64,000 bases of DNA from UBA1433 sp964581565 (GCA_964581565.1 CAZOOZ010000001.1:372001-436000); one strand, 5' to 3'; positions 52,769 to 62,471 are shown, numbered from the stretch's first letter. Notes: generated from the letters alone by a model not told the origin. Numbers and translations are program-made.

Positions 52769-53962
52769 ATGAATAAAAAAACGATCAAAGATGTCTCTTT
52801 TAAAAATAAAACAGCCTTAATTCGTGCGGATTTAAATGTGCCGCTAAAAAATGGTGTAATTAAAGATGAAAAGAGAATTATTGAAAGCCTTCCCACAATT
52901 AAATATGTTTTAGAGCATTCGGGGAAAATAGTTCTTTGTTCACATCTTGGAAGACCAAAAGGAGTTCCAAACAGTGACTTATCTTTAAAGCCAGTCGCAC
53001 AAAGACTATCGGAATTATTAAGAATAAATGTTTTGTTTGCGGATGATGACAGAGTAACCGGCCCAATTGCGAATGAAATGGTGCATTCTTTTAAACATTC
53101 GGATGACAAAATGTTACTGCTTCAAAATACACGTTTCAGAGAAGAAGAAACAAAGAATACAGGGCAATTTGCCGAAGAACTTGCAAGTTATGCCGATATC
53201 TTTGTCAATGATGCATTTGGCACGGCCCACAGAGCACATTCATCGAATGTAGGGGTTTGTGCATATTTGGAAGGCGTGCTCGGATTTTTAATGGAAAAAG
53301 AAATCACAATGCTGTCAAAAGTGCTCAACAATCCACGAAAACCAATCGTGGCTATATTCGGCGGGGCTAAAGTAAGCGATAAAATCGGCATTATCAATAA
53401 CTTCATTAATGAAGTGGAAACGATTTTAATCGGCGGAGCAATGACATATACATTTCTAAAAGCACAGGGATATGTCGTTGGCACATCTCTTGTTGAAAAT
53501 GACAAATTGGATGTTGCAAATGAAATACTTAATAAAGCAAATAAAATGGGTGTAAAATTATTACTGCCCGTTGATATAAAAACAGCGAAGGCATATGAAG
53601 ACACAAATAATAATTTTATGAGAATCTTTAATGAGATTCAGGAAGACGAGATGGGGCTTGATATCGGGCCTAAAACAATAGCTTTATATGAAAAAGAAAT
53701 CATGAAAGCGAAAACTGTTGTTTGGAATGGTCCCATGGGGGTTTTTGAATTCAAAAATTTTGCCGAAGGCACACTCAAAATTGCACAAGCAGTAGCAAAC
53801 TGCGATTGTTTTTCAGTAGTGGGAGGTGGAGATTCTGCCAGAGCGGTTACACAACTGGGATTTGAAGACAAGATCAGTCATATTTCTACGGGCGGAGGGG
53901 CTTCGCTTGAATTTTTAGAAGGAAATACTTTGCCGGGTATAGCGGCAATGAGTGATAAATAG
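52769..53962 (+). CDS. pgk: phosphoglycerate kinase
   Basis: Produces ATP from 1,3-bisphosphoglycerate, 397 residues. KTALIRADLNVPLKNG carries the conserved RADLNVP, SHLGRPKG binds phosphoglycerate, and FGGAKVSDKI and VVGGGDSARAV bind nucleotide. ATG 52769 follows ggagag; the TTG 15 bases upstream is inside the stem-loop flank and is unlikely. Confidence 0.96.
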   Translation: MNKKTIKDVSFKNKTALIRADLNVPLKNGVIKDEKRIIESLPTIKYVLEHSGKIVLCSHLGRPKGVPNSDLSLKPVAQRLSELLRINVLFADDDRVTGPIANEMVHSFKHSDDKMLLLQNTRFREEETKNTGQFAEELASYADIFVNDAFGTAHRAHSSNVGVCAYLEGVLGFLMEKEITMLSKVLNNPRKPIVAIFGGAKVSDKIGIINNFINEVETILIGGAMTYTFLKAQGYVVGTSLVENDKLDVANEILNKANKMGVKLLLPVDIKTAKAYEDTNNNFMRIFNEIQEDEMGLDIGPKTIALYEKEIMKAKTVVWNGPMGVFEFKNFAEGTLKIAQAVANCDCFSVVGGGDSARAVTQLGFEDKISHISTGGGASLEFLEGNTLPGIAAMSDK

Positions 53963-53972
53963 GAGTGTTTTG

Positions 53973-54722
53973 ATGAGAAAAAAAATTATAGCGGGCAATT
54001 GGAAAATGAATATGACGCCTTCCGAGACTTTGATTTTTTTGGACTCCATAAAAGATGAATTGAAATATACCGCATGTGAGGTTGTTTTTTGTGTTCCTTT
54101 TCTATCAATATCAAATGCTGTCAAATCGATCGAGGGATATAATGTTCAAATAGGAGCTCAAAACATGCATTATCTCGATAAAGGAGCCTACACTGGGGAG
54201 ATATCAGCGGCTATGCTTCTTGAGACAGGGATTACATATGTTATCATTGGGCATTCCGAAAGAAGATTGTATTATAATGAAACAGACGAGAGCATTAACA
54301 AAAAAGTTCAAAAAGCTGTCGAAGTTGGAATCAAACCAATTGTATGCGTTGGAGAAAGCTTGGATCAGAGAAAAAATAATATCGAAAAAGATGTTATTTA
54401 TAACCAGATTCATGCAGCGTTTGATGGTATAGAGCATGATGAAGTAAGCGCAATCACAATCGCATATGAACCGATATGGGCGATTGGCACGGGCATAACA
54501 GCAACTGACGAGCAAGCAAATGAAATGTGTGCCTATATCAGAAAAGTATTAAATGATAAATATGGTGCTATCTCAAAAGAAGTCAGTATTTTATATGGCG
54601 GAAGTGTCAATGAGAATAATGTGAATGCTTTAATGAAGATGTCTGATATTGATGGCGCACTCGTAGGCGGTGCGAGCCTGAAACAATCTTTTGTTAAAAT
54701 TGTTGAATATGAGAGTTTATAA
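53973..54722 (+). CDS. tpiA: triosephosphate isomerase
   Basis: TIM-barrel enzyme interconverting the triose phosphates, 249 residues. Active-site Lys in GNWKMN, His in IGHSERR, catalytic Glu in AYEPIWAIGTG and the phosphate loop GGASL. ATG 53973 has aggag upstream, inside the end of pgk. The next gene begins directly after its stop codon. Confidence 0.96.
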   Translation: MRKKIIAGNWKMNMTPSETLIFLDSIKDELKYTACEVVFCVPFLSISNAVKSIEGYNVQIGAQNMHYLDKGAYTGEISAAMLLETGITYVIIGHSERRLYYNETDESINKKVQKAVEVGIKPIVCVGESLDQRKNNIEKDVIYNQIHAAFDGIEHDEVSAITIAYEPIWAIGTGITATDEQANEMCAYIRKVLNDKYGAISKEVSILYGGSVNENNVNALMKMSDIDGALVGGASLKQSFVKIVEYESL

Positions 54723-56252
54723 ATGAATAATAGAGTTTTGTTGATGATTTTAGACGGATACGGCATTTCAGAGAATGCATTGGGCAATGCGGTGATGAAT
54801 GCGAAAACGCCGAATTTAGATACTATATTTGCAAAATATCCAACTGTAAAAATAGCTGCTAGCGGCCAGGATGTGGGGCTGCCGAAAGGGCAGATGGGGA
54901 ACAGCGAAGTAGGGCATCTAAATATTGGGGCCGGTAGAATCGTCTATCAAGATTTATCACGGATAACAAAAGCAATCTGTGATGGTACTTTTTTTCAAAA
55001 CAAGGAAATTTTAGCAGCTTTTGAACATGTAAAGAAAAATAACAGTAAACTTCATATCATGGGGCTTTTAGGCAACGGAGGCGTGCACAGTCATATCGAT
55101 CATCTTCAGGCTTTATTGATTGCTGCCAAAGACAATCACATAGATGAAGTTTATATTCATTGTTTTACCGATGGACGTGATACACCGCCTAAAAGCGGTA
55201 TCGTATTTATCGATGAGCTGGAAGATTTTATAAAACGAATCGGAAAAGGAAAAATCGCATCAATAACGGGGCGTTATTATGCCATGGATAGGGATAAGAG
55301 ATACGATCGTCTTAAAGCGGCTTATGATGCTTTGGTTTATGGAAAAGCGGACATTGTTGGTGAGCCTTATAAAGTTTTTATACAGTCTTATAAAGAAAAT
55401 ATTACAGATGAATTTATTCGTCCCACTCTGATCGGTAGTGATGGCACGCCATGTACCTTAATAGATAAAAAAGATGCCGTCATCTTTTTTAATTTTAGAC
55501 CTGATCGTGCAAGACAGCTTACAGATGCGCTGACACAAACGAATTTCAATGCTTTTAAAGTAAAGGATCTTGAACTTTTTTTTGTGTGTATGACAGAGTA
55601 TGACAATTCTTTTAAAAATGTTGAAATCGCATTTAAATCAGAAATTATAAACAATACATTAGGTGAATATTTAAGCAGTCTTCATTTAAAACAACTAAGG
55701 ATTGCAGAGACAGAAAAATATGCGCATGTGACATATTTTTTTAACGGGGGAATTGAAAAGAAATATGAAGGCGAAGATAGAATATTAATTCAGTCTCCGC
55801 TTGTGGAAACCTACGATAAGAAACCTGAAATGAGCGCATATGAAGTAGCGGATGCGCTCATCGAGCAAATCAATAAAGACAAATATGATTTAATAGTGAT
55901 TAATTTCGCGAATTGTGATATGGTGGGGCATACCGGAAATTATGAGGCGACACTAAAAGCTGTGGAAACAGTAGATGACTGCGTAGGCAAAGTTGTTAAA
56001 TATGCAAAAAAAATGGATTACAATATTGTAATCACAGCCGATCACGGCAATGCAGAGCAGATGCTGGCGGAAGACAAGATGGGCAGTTTCACTGCGCATA
56101 CGGCAAATGATGTAAATTTGAGTGTGATAACGAAAGAAATTAAAATAAAGCTAAAACCCGGAAGACTTGCGGATATTGCACCAACAATTTTGCAAATCAT
56201 GAATATCAAGCAGCCGGAGGAAATGACGGGGCAAAGTCTCATTGTAAATTAG
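54723..56252 (+). CDS. gpmI: phosphoglycerate mutase, cofactor-independent
   Basis: Manganese-dependent iPGM of the alkaline-phosphatase superfamily, 509 residues. Metal site MILDGYG, catalytic Ser in GQMGNSEVGH, TDGRDTPP, NFRPDRARQL and the C-terminal TADHGNAEQM. It starts immediately after the tpiA stop. The glycolytic order is the usual Firmicute one. Confidence 0.97.
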   Translation: MNNRVLLMILDGYGISENALGNAVMNAKTPNLDTIFAKYPTVKIAASGQDVGLPKGQMGNSEVGHLNIGAGRIVYQDLSRITKAICDGTFFQNKEILAAFEHVKKNNSKLHIMGLLGNGGVHSHIDHLQALLIAAKDNHIDEVYIHCFTDGRDTPPKSGIVFIDELEDFIKRIGKGKIASITGRYYAMDRDKRYDRLKAAYDALVYGKADIVGEPYKVFIQSYKENITDEFIRPTLIGSDGTPCTLIDKKDAVIFFNFRPDRARQLTDALTQTNFNAFKVKDLELFFVCMTEYDNSFKNVEIAFKSEIINNTLGEYLSSLHLKQLRIAETEKYAHVTYFFNGGIEKKYEGEDRILIQSPLVETYDKKPEMSAYEVADALIEQINKDKYDLIVINFANCDMVGHTGNYEATLKAVETVDDCVGKVVKYAKKMDYNIVITADHGNAEQMLAEDKMGSFTAHTANDVNLSVITKEIKIKLKPGRLADIAPTILQIMNIKQPEEMTGQSLIVN

Positions 56253-56261
56253 GAGGAAAGT

Positions 56262-57551
56262 ATGACAATTATTCAAGATATTTATGCAAGAGAGATTTTA
56301 GATTCAAGAGGGAATCCAACAATCGAAGCGGAAGTGGTATTAAGCGGTGGCGTGACAGGTAGGGCGGCTGTGCCGAGCGGAGCTTCGACGGGAGCTTTTG
56401 AAGCGGTGGAGCTTAGAGACGGGGATAAGGATAGATATTTAGGTAAAGGGGTAAAGACTGCCGTTGACAATGTAAATAATATCATTGCCGACGAATTGGT
56501 GGGTTATGATGCCACAGAGCAGGTTATTATAGATAAAATATTAATTGAGCTTGACGGTAAAGAAAATAAAGAAAAATTAGGAGCGAATGCAATTTTAGCG
56601 GTATCTTTGGCTGTTGCAAAAGCTGCGGCAAAAGCGCTGAATATGCCTCTCTATCAATACTTGGGCGGAGTAAATGCAAAATCGTTGCCTGTGCCGATGA
56701 TGAATATTCTAAACGGTGGAAAACATGCAGATAATAATGTTGATATTCAGGAATTTATGATCATGCCTGTCGGAGCCGATGATTTTAAAGAAGCCGTACG
56801 AATTTGTTCGGAAATATATCATTACTTAAAAAAAGTATTAAAGGTAAAAGGCATGTCTACTTCAGTAGGAGACGAAGGCGGATTTGCGCCTAATTTGTCA
56901 TCGAATGAAGAAGCGCTGCAAGTGATAGAGCAGGCTGTAAAAGAAGCAGGATACGAGCCGGGGAAAGATATATTGTTTGCCTTGGATGTTGCTGCAACTG
57001 AAATTTATGATGAGAAAAATAAATCGTATTATCTAGCAAGTGAAGATAAAAAATTTACCAGCGGGCAATTGGTTGATTACTATGCAGCTCTCATAGAAAA
57101 ATATCCGATTATATCTATCGAAGACGGTCTGTCGGAAGAAGATTGGGATGGCTGGAAGATAATGACGCAAAAACTCGGCGGGAAAATCCAAATTGTCGGT
57201 GATGACTTATTTGTAACAAATACAAAACGTCTTGAAAAAGGAATTAAGAATCAATCGGCAAATGCTATTTTAATAAAACTCAATCAAATAGGTACATTAA
57301 CAGAAACATTGGATGCCATGCAAATGGCTTCCCGCGCTGGCTTCGCATCCGTGGTATCGCATCGAAGCGGGGAGACGGAAGATACAACGATAGCTGATTT
57401 GGTCGTTGCTATCAATGCAGGGCAGATTAAAACCGGAGCGCCCTGCCGAACTGACAGAGTAGCGAAATATAATCAATTGATAAGAATAGAAGAAGCTTTG
57501 GGAGATGCGGCACAATATTGCGGTATAGATGTTTTTTTCAATATAAAATAG
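56262..57551 (+). CDS. eno: enolase
   Basis: Converts 2-phosphoglycerate to phosphoenolpyruvate, 429 residues. Signature EILDSRGNPT, VPSGASTG, catalytic Glu and Lys in GDEGGFAPN and ILIKLNQIGT, and the hallmark SHRSGETEDT. aggagg precedes the ATG. Last gene of the glycolytic cluster; no obvious terminator follows. Confidence 0.97.
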   Translation: MTIIQDIYAREILDSRGNPTIEAEVVLSGGVTGRAAVPSGASTGAFEAVELRDGDKDRYLGKGVKTAVDNVNNIIADELVGYDATEQVIIDKILIELDGKENKEKLGANAILAVSLAVAKAAAKALNMPLYQYLGGVNAKSLPVPMMNILNGGKHADNNVDIQEFMIMPVGADDFKEAVRICSEIYHYLKKVLKVKGMSTSVGDEGGFAPNLSSNEEALQVIEQAVKEAGYEPGKDILFALDVAATEIYDEKNKSYYLASEDKKFTSGQLVDYYAALIEKYPIISIEDGLSEEDWDGWKIMTQKLGGKIQIVGDDLFVTNTKRLEKGIKNQSANAILIKLNQIGTLTETLDAMQMASRAGFASVVSHRSGETEDTTIADLVVAINAGQIKTGAPCRTDRVAKYNQLIRIEEALGDAAQYCGIDVFFNIK

Positions 57552-57584
57552 CGGATATTTAGAACTAAAATAGACAAAAAACAC

Positions 57585-57613
57585 TTGACTTAAAATACTT
57601 TACTCGTTAAATT
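57585..57613 (+). promoter_or_regulatory. promoter of hydroxyacid dehydrogenase copy B
   Basis: TTGACT (57585-57590), 17-base spacer, TAAATT (57608-57613). Confidence 0.6.
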
Positions 57614-57667
57614 ATATATATGAAAACGATAAATGTTTAATGATTAAACAAGAAAGTGAGGTATTTT

Positions 57668-58666
57668 ATGATAAGTGTTGTTGTGACAGCCGATTTGGGA
57701 CCGGGAAATGAATTATTCAAAAAAATTACGCACGACATCTTAGGCGATATGGCTGAAATTATTCATGAACCTTGCTCAACGGAAGAAGCTATTATTGAAA
57801 AATGCAAGAATGCTGATGCAGTAATTGCGGGATTGGATCCTTTTACTGAAAAGGTTTTTGTTGCATTACCAAAATTAAAAATGGTATCAGAGGTAGCAAT
57901 CGGATATAACACGATTGATACTGTAGCGGCAAAAAAATACGGGGTAGCGGTATCAAACAATCCGCGTTATTGTGTGGATGAGGTTGCAGAGCACACTCTC
58001 GCACTGATAATGGCTTTAAGCAGAAAGATATTAAATTATAACACGGCGGTGAAGGTAAATTATGAATGGAATCCCCAGGCCCAAAGAGGAAAAATCAAGA
58101 GACTTAGTACGCAAACATTCGGCCTGATAGGATTCGGCAACATAGCGCGGCGCGTGGCAAAGCGTATGAAAGCAAACGGCTGCAGCGTTATAGCATACGA
58201 TCCATACATAAAACAAGATTTTGCGGATCAATTTAACACTAAAATGGTTTCCTTGGATGAAATTTATGAAAAAGCAAATATCATTTCTGTACATGCTCTT
58301 TTAAATAAAGAAACAGAAGGAATGATTGATAAATATGCTTTTGAAAAAATGGGAAGAAACAAACCGATTTTTGTAAATTGTGCACGAGGCGGTCTTATCG
58401 ATGAAGATGCTTTATATGATGCGATTGTAACAGAAAAAATTTCAGCTGCGGGGCTCGATGTTTTTGTATCGGAAAATCCTGATTTAGAAGCATCGCCTTT
58501 TACAAAACTTGGGGACAATGTGATCATTACTCCTCATGCAGCTTATTTTTCTGATCAGTCTGCTTATGAAATGTTGGTATTTTCTTGTGAAAACTTAAAA
58601 AATTTCTTTACGGGAAATAGTGAAAAAGTTCCAATTGTAAACGGAATTTTGATGCCAAAGGCATAA
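57668..58666 (+). CDS. D-2-hydroxyacid dehydrogenase family protein (copy B)
   Basis: First of three tandem NAD-dependent D-2-hydroxyacid dehydrogenase paralogues, 332 residues from ATG 57668 (gagg at 57656-57659; an in-frame GTG at 57656 is inside that site). NAD loop GLIGFGNIARRVAKRM, catalytic Arg in VNCARGGLID, Glu in FVSENPDL and His in TPHAAYFS. No ACT domain. A 35-base block (58199-58233) is identical at DNA level to copy C (59294-59328), suggesting recent exchange or duplication. Compared with C and D, its substrate loop around residues 215-225 (HALLNKETEG) differs, so its substrate may differ. Confidence 0.88.
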   Translation: MISVVVTADLGPGNELFKKITHDILGDMAEIIHEPCSTEEAIIEKCKNADAVIAGLDPFTEKVFVALPKLKMVSEVAIGYNTIDTVAAKKYGVAVSNNPRYCVDEVAEHTLALIMALSRKILNYNTAVKVNYEWNPQAQRGKIKRLSTQTFGLIGFGNIARRVAKRMKANGCSVIAYDPYIKQDFADQFNTKMVSLDEIYEKANIISVHALLNKETEGMIDKYAFEKMGRNKPIFVNCARGGLIDEDALYDAIVTEKISAAGLDVFVSENPDLEASPFTKLGDNVIITPHAAYFSDQSAYEMLVFSCENLKNFFTGNSEKVPIVNGILMPKA

Positions 58667-58705
58667 AATACGGTATTCTTTGTTGATGGCTTGTTATTTA
58701 TAAAA

Positions 58706-58734
58706 TTGCGCATCATTTGCGTTTAATTTAAATA
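58706..58734 (+). promoter_or_regulatory. promoter candidate of hydroxyacid dehydrogenase copy C
   Basis: TTGCGC (58706-58711), 17-base spacer, TAAATA (58729-58734). Weaker than those of copies B and D. Confidence 0.4.
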
Positions 58735-58768
58735 AAATTGCTTTTTATAAAGCAGGAAAGAGGATATT

Positions 58769-59767
58769 ATGTTAAAAGTAGTTGTCACCACAGATTTTGC
58801 TGATGAAGCATTTATGAAAGTTGCGAACGAAGTACTTGGAGATATTGCAGAAGTTGTACACGATCCTTGTCACACTGAAGATGAAATCATCGAAAAGTGC
58901 AAAGATGCCGACGCAGCTCTTGCAATCTATGATCCATTTACAGACAGAGTATTTGCTTCATTGCCAAAATTAAAATTAGTTTCGGTAATTTCGATCGGAT
59001 TTAACTTTATTGACGCAGTTGCAGCCAAAAAATATGGAATAGCTGTATCCAATAATCCAAGATATTGTGTTGAAGAAGTGGCCAATCACACGCTTGCTTT
59101 AATAATGGCCCTAAACAGAAAACTTTTCGATTACAACAAAGAAATAAAAGTAGATCATGTTTGGAACGGACTTACACAAGTCGGTAAAATCAAGAGACTG
59201 AGTGAACAAACATTTGGTCTGGTAGGCTTTGGTAATATAGCGCGACGTGTAGCAAAACGTATGCAGGCATGCGGATGTACGGTTATTGCATATGATCCAT
59301 ACATAAAACAAGATTTTGCGGATCAATTCGGCGTTAAGATGGTAGAACTTGATGAAATCTACAAAAATGCCGACATGATTTCGCTGCATGTTCCGTTGAA
59401 CCCGGAAACAGACAAAATGATCAATGCACAAGCTTTTGATAAAATGGCGGCGAAAAAACCGATTTTCGTGAACTGTGGCCGTGGTGGTCTTGTTGATGAA
59501 GATGCTTTGTATAATGCAATCACAGAAGGCAAAATCGCAGCAGCGGGTCTAGATGTATTCGTATCCGAAAAACCTGATTTGACCGGTGAATATGCAAGAT
59601 TTGCAAACATGGGAGAAAATGTGGTCTTAACACCACATGCGGCATATTACTCCGATCATGCTGCTTATGAGCAAAAACTATTTGCTTGTCAGAATGTGAA
59701 AGATTTCTTTACAGGTAATGGTGATAAAGTTACTGTAGTCAATGGTATTCGAACACCAAGGGCATAA
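58769..59767 (+). CDS. D-2-hydroxyacid dehydrogenase family protein (copy C)
   Basis: Second tandem paralogue, 332 residues. The same catalytic set as its neighbours: GLVGFGNIARRVAKRM, VNCGRGGLVDEDAL, FVSEKPDL, TPHAAYYSDH. It ends in VVNGIRTPRA, identical to the end of copy D. Its closest relative in the window is copy D, with a 35-base identical DNA block (59414-59448 against 60610-60644). A short insertion (TGEYARFANM) precedes the catalytic His strand. It has a good ribosome site (aggaaagagg) and its own terminator. Confidence 0.9.
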   Translation: MLKVVVTTDFADEAFMKVANEVLGDIAEVVHDPCHTEDEIIEKCKDADAALAIYDPFTDRVFASLPKLKLVSVISIGFNFIDAVAAKKYGIAVSNNPRYCVEEVANHTLALIMALNRKLFDYNKEIKVDHVWNGLTQVGKIKRLSEQTFGLVGFGNIARRVAKRMQACGCTVIAYDPYIKQDFADQFGVKMVELDEIYKNADMISLHVPLNPETDKMINAQAFDKMAAKKPIFVNCGRGGLVDEDALYNAITEGKIAAAGLDVFVSEKPDLTGEYARFANMGENVVLTPHAAYYSDHAAYEQKLFACQNVKDFFTGNGDKVTVVNGIRTPRA

Positions 59768-59794
59768 GAATACGCGTTAATTAAAAAAATATTT

Positions 59795-59829
59795 GCAAAG
59801 AGTAAACAATAATTACTCTTTGCTTTTAA
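59795..59829 (+). terminator. terminator after hydroxyacid dehydrogenase copy C
   Basis: Perfect 11-bp stem gcaaagagtaa (59795-59805) with ttactctttgc (59813-59823), followed by ttttaattt. Confidence 0.85.
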
Positions 59830-59893
59830 TTTGTATTATTTTATTAAAATAATGCAATATGACTATTTTGTATATATTTGATATTTTTTTCAC

Positions 59894-59922
59894 TTGATAA
59901 TTGTCATTTAATAAATTATAAT
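59894..59922 (+). promoter_or_regulatory. sigma-A promoter of hydroxyacid dehydrogenase copy D
   Basis: TTGATA (59894-59899), 17-base spacer, TATAAT (59917-59922). Likely also drives the CoA-transferase gene. Confidence 0.75.
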
Positions 59923-59958
59923 AATGAGTATACTAATAAACATATTAAGTGAGGTGTC

Positions 59959-60954
59959 ATGATGTATAAAGTAGTTGTTACCACAGAATTTGCAGATGAC
60001 CAATTGATGTCGGTTGCAAAAGAAATGTTAAAAGGAAAAGCAGAGGTTATTTTAGATCCATGTTATGGATCGGAAGATGCGCTTATCGAAAAATGCAAAG
60101 ATGCGGATGCTGTACTCGCAGTATACGATCCATTCACAGATAAAGTGTATTCCGCATTACCAAAATTAAAATTAGTCTCTGTGTTGTCGATTGGTTTTAA
60201 TTTTATTGATGCCGACGCAGCAAAAAAATATGGAATAGCTGTGTGTAATAATCCACATTATTGTGTAGAAGAAGTAGCCGACCACACTGCGGCCCTGACA
60301 TTGGCTTTGAATAGAAAGCTTTTTGAATATAACAAAGCAGTAAAAGTAGACAAAGTTTGGTCTTCAACGGCACAAAAAGGAAATATAAAGAGAATGTGTA
60401 CGCAAACATTCGGCTTGGTAGGATTTGGAAACATTGCACGACGTGTTGCAAAACGAATGCAAGGATTTGGATGTACTGTGATTGCATACGATCCGTATAT
60501 AAAACAAGATTTTGCCGATCAATTTGGCGTTGAAATGGTTGAGTTAGACGAAATTTACAAAAGATCAGATATGATTTCTTTGCATGTGCCGCTTAATCCA
60601 TCTACAGAAAAAATGATCAATGCACAAGCTTTTGATAAAATGGCAGCTAAAAAACCAATTTTCGTGAATTGCGGTCGTGGCGGCCTGGTTGACGAAGACG
60701 CTTTGTTGGAAGCAATTGAAAAAGGCAAGATTTCTTCTGCTGGACTTGATGTATTTGTATCAGAACATCCGGATTTAGAAAATTCACCGTTCGTAAGCAA
60801 AGAAAACGTTATTATCACTCCGCACGCAGCGTTCTTCTCAGATGATTCAAATTATGAACAAAAAACAATGGCTGTTCAACATATTATTGATTTCTTTGAA
60901 GGAAATGGCGATAAAGTGCCGGTTGTCAATGGTATTCGAACACCAAGAGCATAA
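59959..60954 (+). CDS. D-2-hydroxyacid dehydrogenase family protein (copy D)
   Basis: Third tandem paralogue, 331 residues (two ATG codons in a row; either may start, gaggtg upstream). GLVGFGNIARRVAKRM, VNCGRGGLVDEDALLEAI, FVSEHPDLENSP and TPHAAFFSDD carry the NAD fold and the Arg-Glu-His catalytic set. It has a consensus promoter of its own and no terminator before the CoA-transferase gene 65 bases downstream, so the two are probably co-transcribed. That pairing suggests a 2-hydroxyacid made here is next activated to its CoA ester; inference. Confidence 0.9.
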   Translation: MMYKVVVTTEFADDQLMSVAKEMLKGKAEVILDPCYGSEDALIEKCKDADAVLAVYDPFTDKVYSALPKLKLVSVLSIGFNFIDADAAKKYGIAVCNNPHYCVEEVADHTAALTLALNRKLFEYNKAVKVDKVWSSTAQKGNIKRMCTQTFGLVGFGNIARRVAKRMQGFGCTVIAYDPYIKQDFADQFGVEMVELDEIYKRSDMISLHVPLNPSTEKMINAQAFDKMAAKKPIFVNCGRGGLVDEDALLEAIEKGKISSAGLDVFVSEHPDLENSPFVSKENVIITPHAAFFSDDSNYEQKTMAVQHIIDFFEGNGDKVPVVNGIRTPRA

Positions 60955-61019
60955 ATTCAAGCATAATTTAATAAGTATGAGGCTTTTTTGGTCTCAGCAG
61001 AGATTTTATGAGGTGAAGA

Positions 61020-62327
61020 ATGAGTTTTAAACAAGAATACGAAAACAAAAAAATGTCTTTTAAAGAAGCCGTGAAAATGGTACAAGATGGTGACAGAATT
61101 GATATTGCAGGATGCAACGCATTGTCTGTTCCGCTAGTCGAAGAACTATATAACAGAAAAGACGAGTTAAAAGATGTCAGCGTCTTGGGGTTTCTAATTT
61201 CTAACGAAATTAAGCTATTAGGAAGAGATTGTGATCATATCAAGTATATGTCGACATTTCTTGGAGGCTACGAAAGAGCAGCCCAAAAGAATGGAAGAAT
61301 GATTGATAATTTAAGTTATCAGTTAAGAAATAACAGAGTTACAATACAAAATTCTTTTGATCCTACTGTGCTGTTTGTTATGGCGACACCGATGGATGAT
61401 GAAGGATACTTTAACTTAAGCCTGTCTCCCAGTGACATGGATTCTCTGTGCGAAACAGCGAGATTGACTATTGTGCATGTCAACGATCAACTGCCGTATA
61501 TTTGCACGGATGAAAACAAAATCCATATTTCAAAGGTTCAGGCTGTTTGTGAGCAGAGTTACCCGGTGGTTACGGCACCCAGCGCAACACCAAGTGAACT
61601 TGATAACAAAGTTGCATCTTATATTGTTGAAAGAATTCCGAATGGCGCATGTCTGCAAATCGGGATCGGTGGCATCGCCAATGCGGTTGGATTCAGCTTA
61701 GTAAACCACAAGCATCTTGGGGTATATACAGAAATGTACACGGAGAGCATGTATTATTTAACAAAAAAAGGTGCAATAGATAATAGTCAGAAAAAAACAT
61801 ATACAGGCAAGTCGGTACTTGGATTTGCGCTTGGAAGTCAGGAAATGTACGACTTTGTAAGCAATAATCCAAATGTGTACTCAAGACCTTTAGAGTACAC
61901 GAATAATCCGTATTTGGTCGCGCAGCATGATAATTTTGTATCCGTGAATGCATGCCTTGCTGTAGACATTACAGGCCAAGTATGCTCGGAGGCAATCGGC
62001 AAAGTTCAATTTTCCGGAACAGGCGGTCAAGTCGACTTTGTTCGAGGAGCGCAAATGTCCAAAGGTGGAAAATCTTTTATTGCCATGCATTCTGTAGCAG
62101 AGAAAAAAGATGGCTCCAGGATATCTAAAATTGTTATGAGTCATCCCGCCGGAAGCATTATTACAACCGGCAGGACCGATGTACAATATATTGTCACAGA
62201 ATACGGAATTGCCGATCTGCAAAATAAATCAAGAACACAGAGAGCACAGGCATTAATCAATATTGCACATCCTGATTTCAGGGATGAACTCGCTTATCAG
62301 GCAAAAAAGGACGGTTATTTATACTAA
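61020..62327 (+). CDS. acetyl-CoA hydrolase/CoA-transferase family protein
   Basis: CoA-transferase of the Cat2/AbfT (4-hydroxybutyrate or butyryl-CoA:acetate) family, 435 residues. The likely catalytic Glu is Glu238 in LGVYTEMYTE, and the CoA-binding glycines are in IGIGGIANAVGF and FSGTGGQVDFVRGA. VTEYGIADLQNKS near the C-terminus is a family signature. gaggtgaag precedes the ATG. It presumably moves CoA between acetate and a short-chain acid produced by fermentation; the true acyl partner is unknown. Terminator at 62349. Confidence 0.9.
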   Translation: MSFKQEYENKKMSFKEAVKMVQDGDRIDIAGCNALSVPLVEELYNRKDELKDVSVLGFLISNEIKLLGRDCDHIKYMSTFLGGYERAAQKNGRMIDNLSYQLRNNRVTIQNSFDPTVLFVMATPMDDEGYFNLSLSPSDMDSLCETARLTIVHVNDQLPYICTDENKIHISKVQAVCEQSYPVVTAPSATPSELDNKVASYIVERIPNGACLQIGIGGIANAVGFSLVNHKHLGVYTEMYTESMYYLTKKGAIDNSQKKTYTGKSVLGFALGSQEMYDFVSNNPNVYSRPLEYTNNPYLVAQHDNFVSVNACLAVDITGQVCSEAIGKVQFSGTGGQVDFVRGAQMSKGGKSFIAMHSVAEKKDGSRISKIVMSHPAGSIITTGRTDVQYIVTEYGIADLQNKSRTQRAQALINIAHPDFRDELAYQAKKDGYLY

Positions 62328-62348
62328 TTTAAAGAAAAAAATAAGAAG

Positions 62349-62379
62349 ACGGCCTGCAGAAATCTGTCGGCCGTTTTTT
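62349..62379 (+). terminator. terminator after the CoA-transferase
   Basis: Stem acggcc (62349-62354) with ggccgt (62369-62374), extended inward by further imperfect pairs, then ttttt. Confidence 0.8.
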
Positions 62380-62411
62380 ATATTTGGGCCTTTGTAATCA
62401 CAACAAAAACC

Positions 62412-62440
62412 TTGCGCATGATTATAAACAATAGTATAAT
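62412..62440 (+). promoter_or_regulatory. promoter of the 60-aa protein gene
   Basis: TTGCGC (62412-62417), 17-base spacer, TATAAT (62435-62440). Confidence 0.65.
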
Positions 62441-62471
62441 AGCTTAGTAAGTAAAAAAAGGAGGGCAACAC

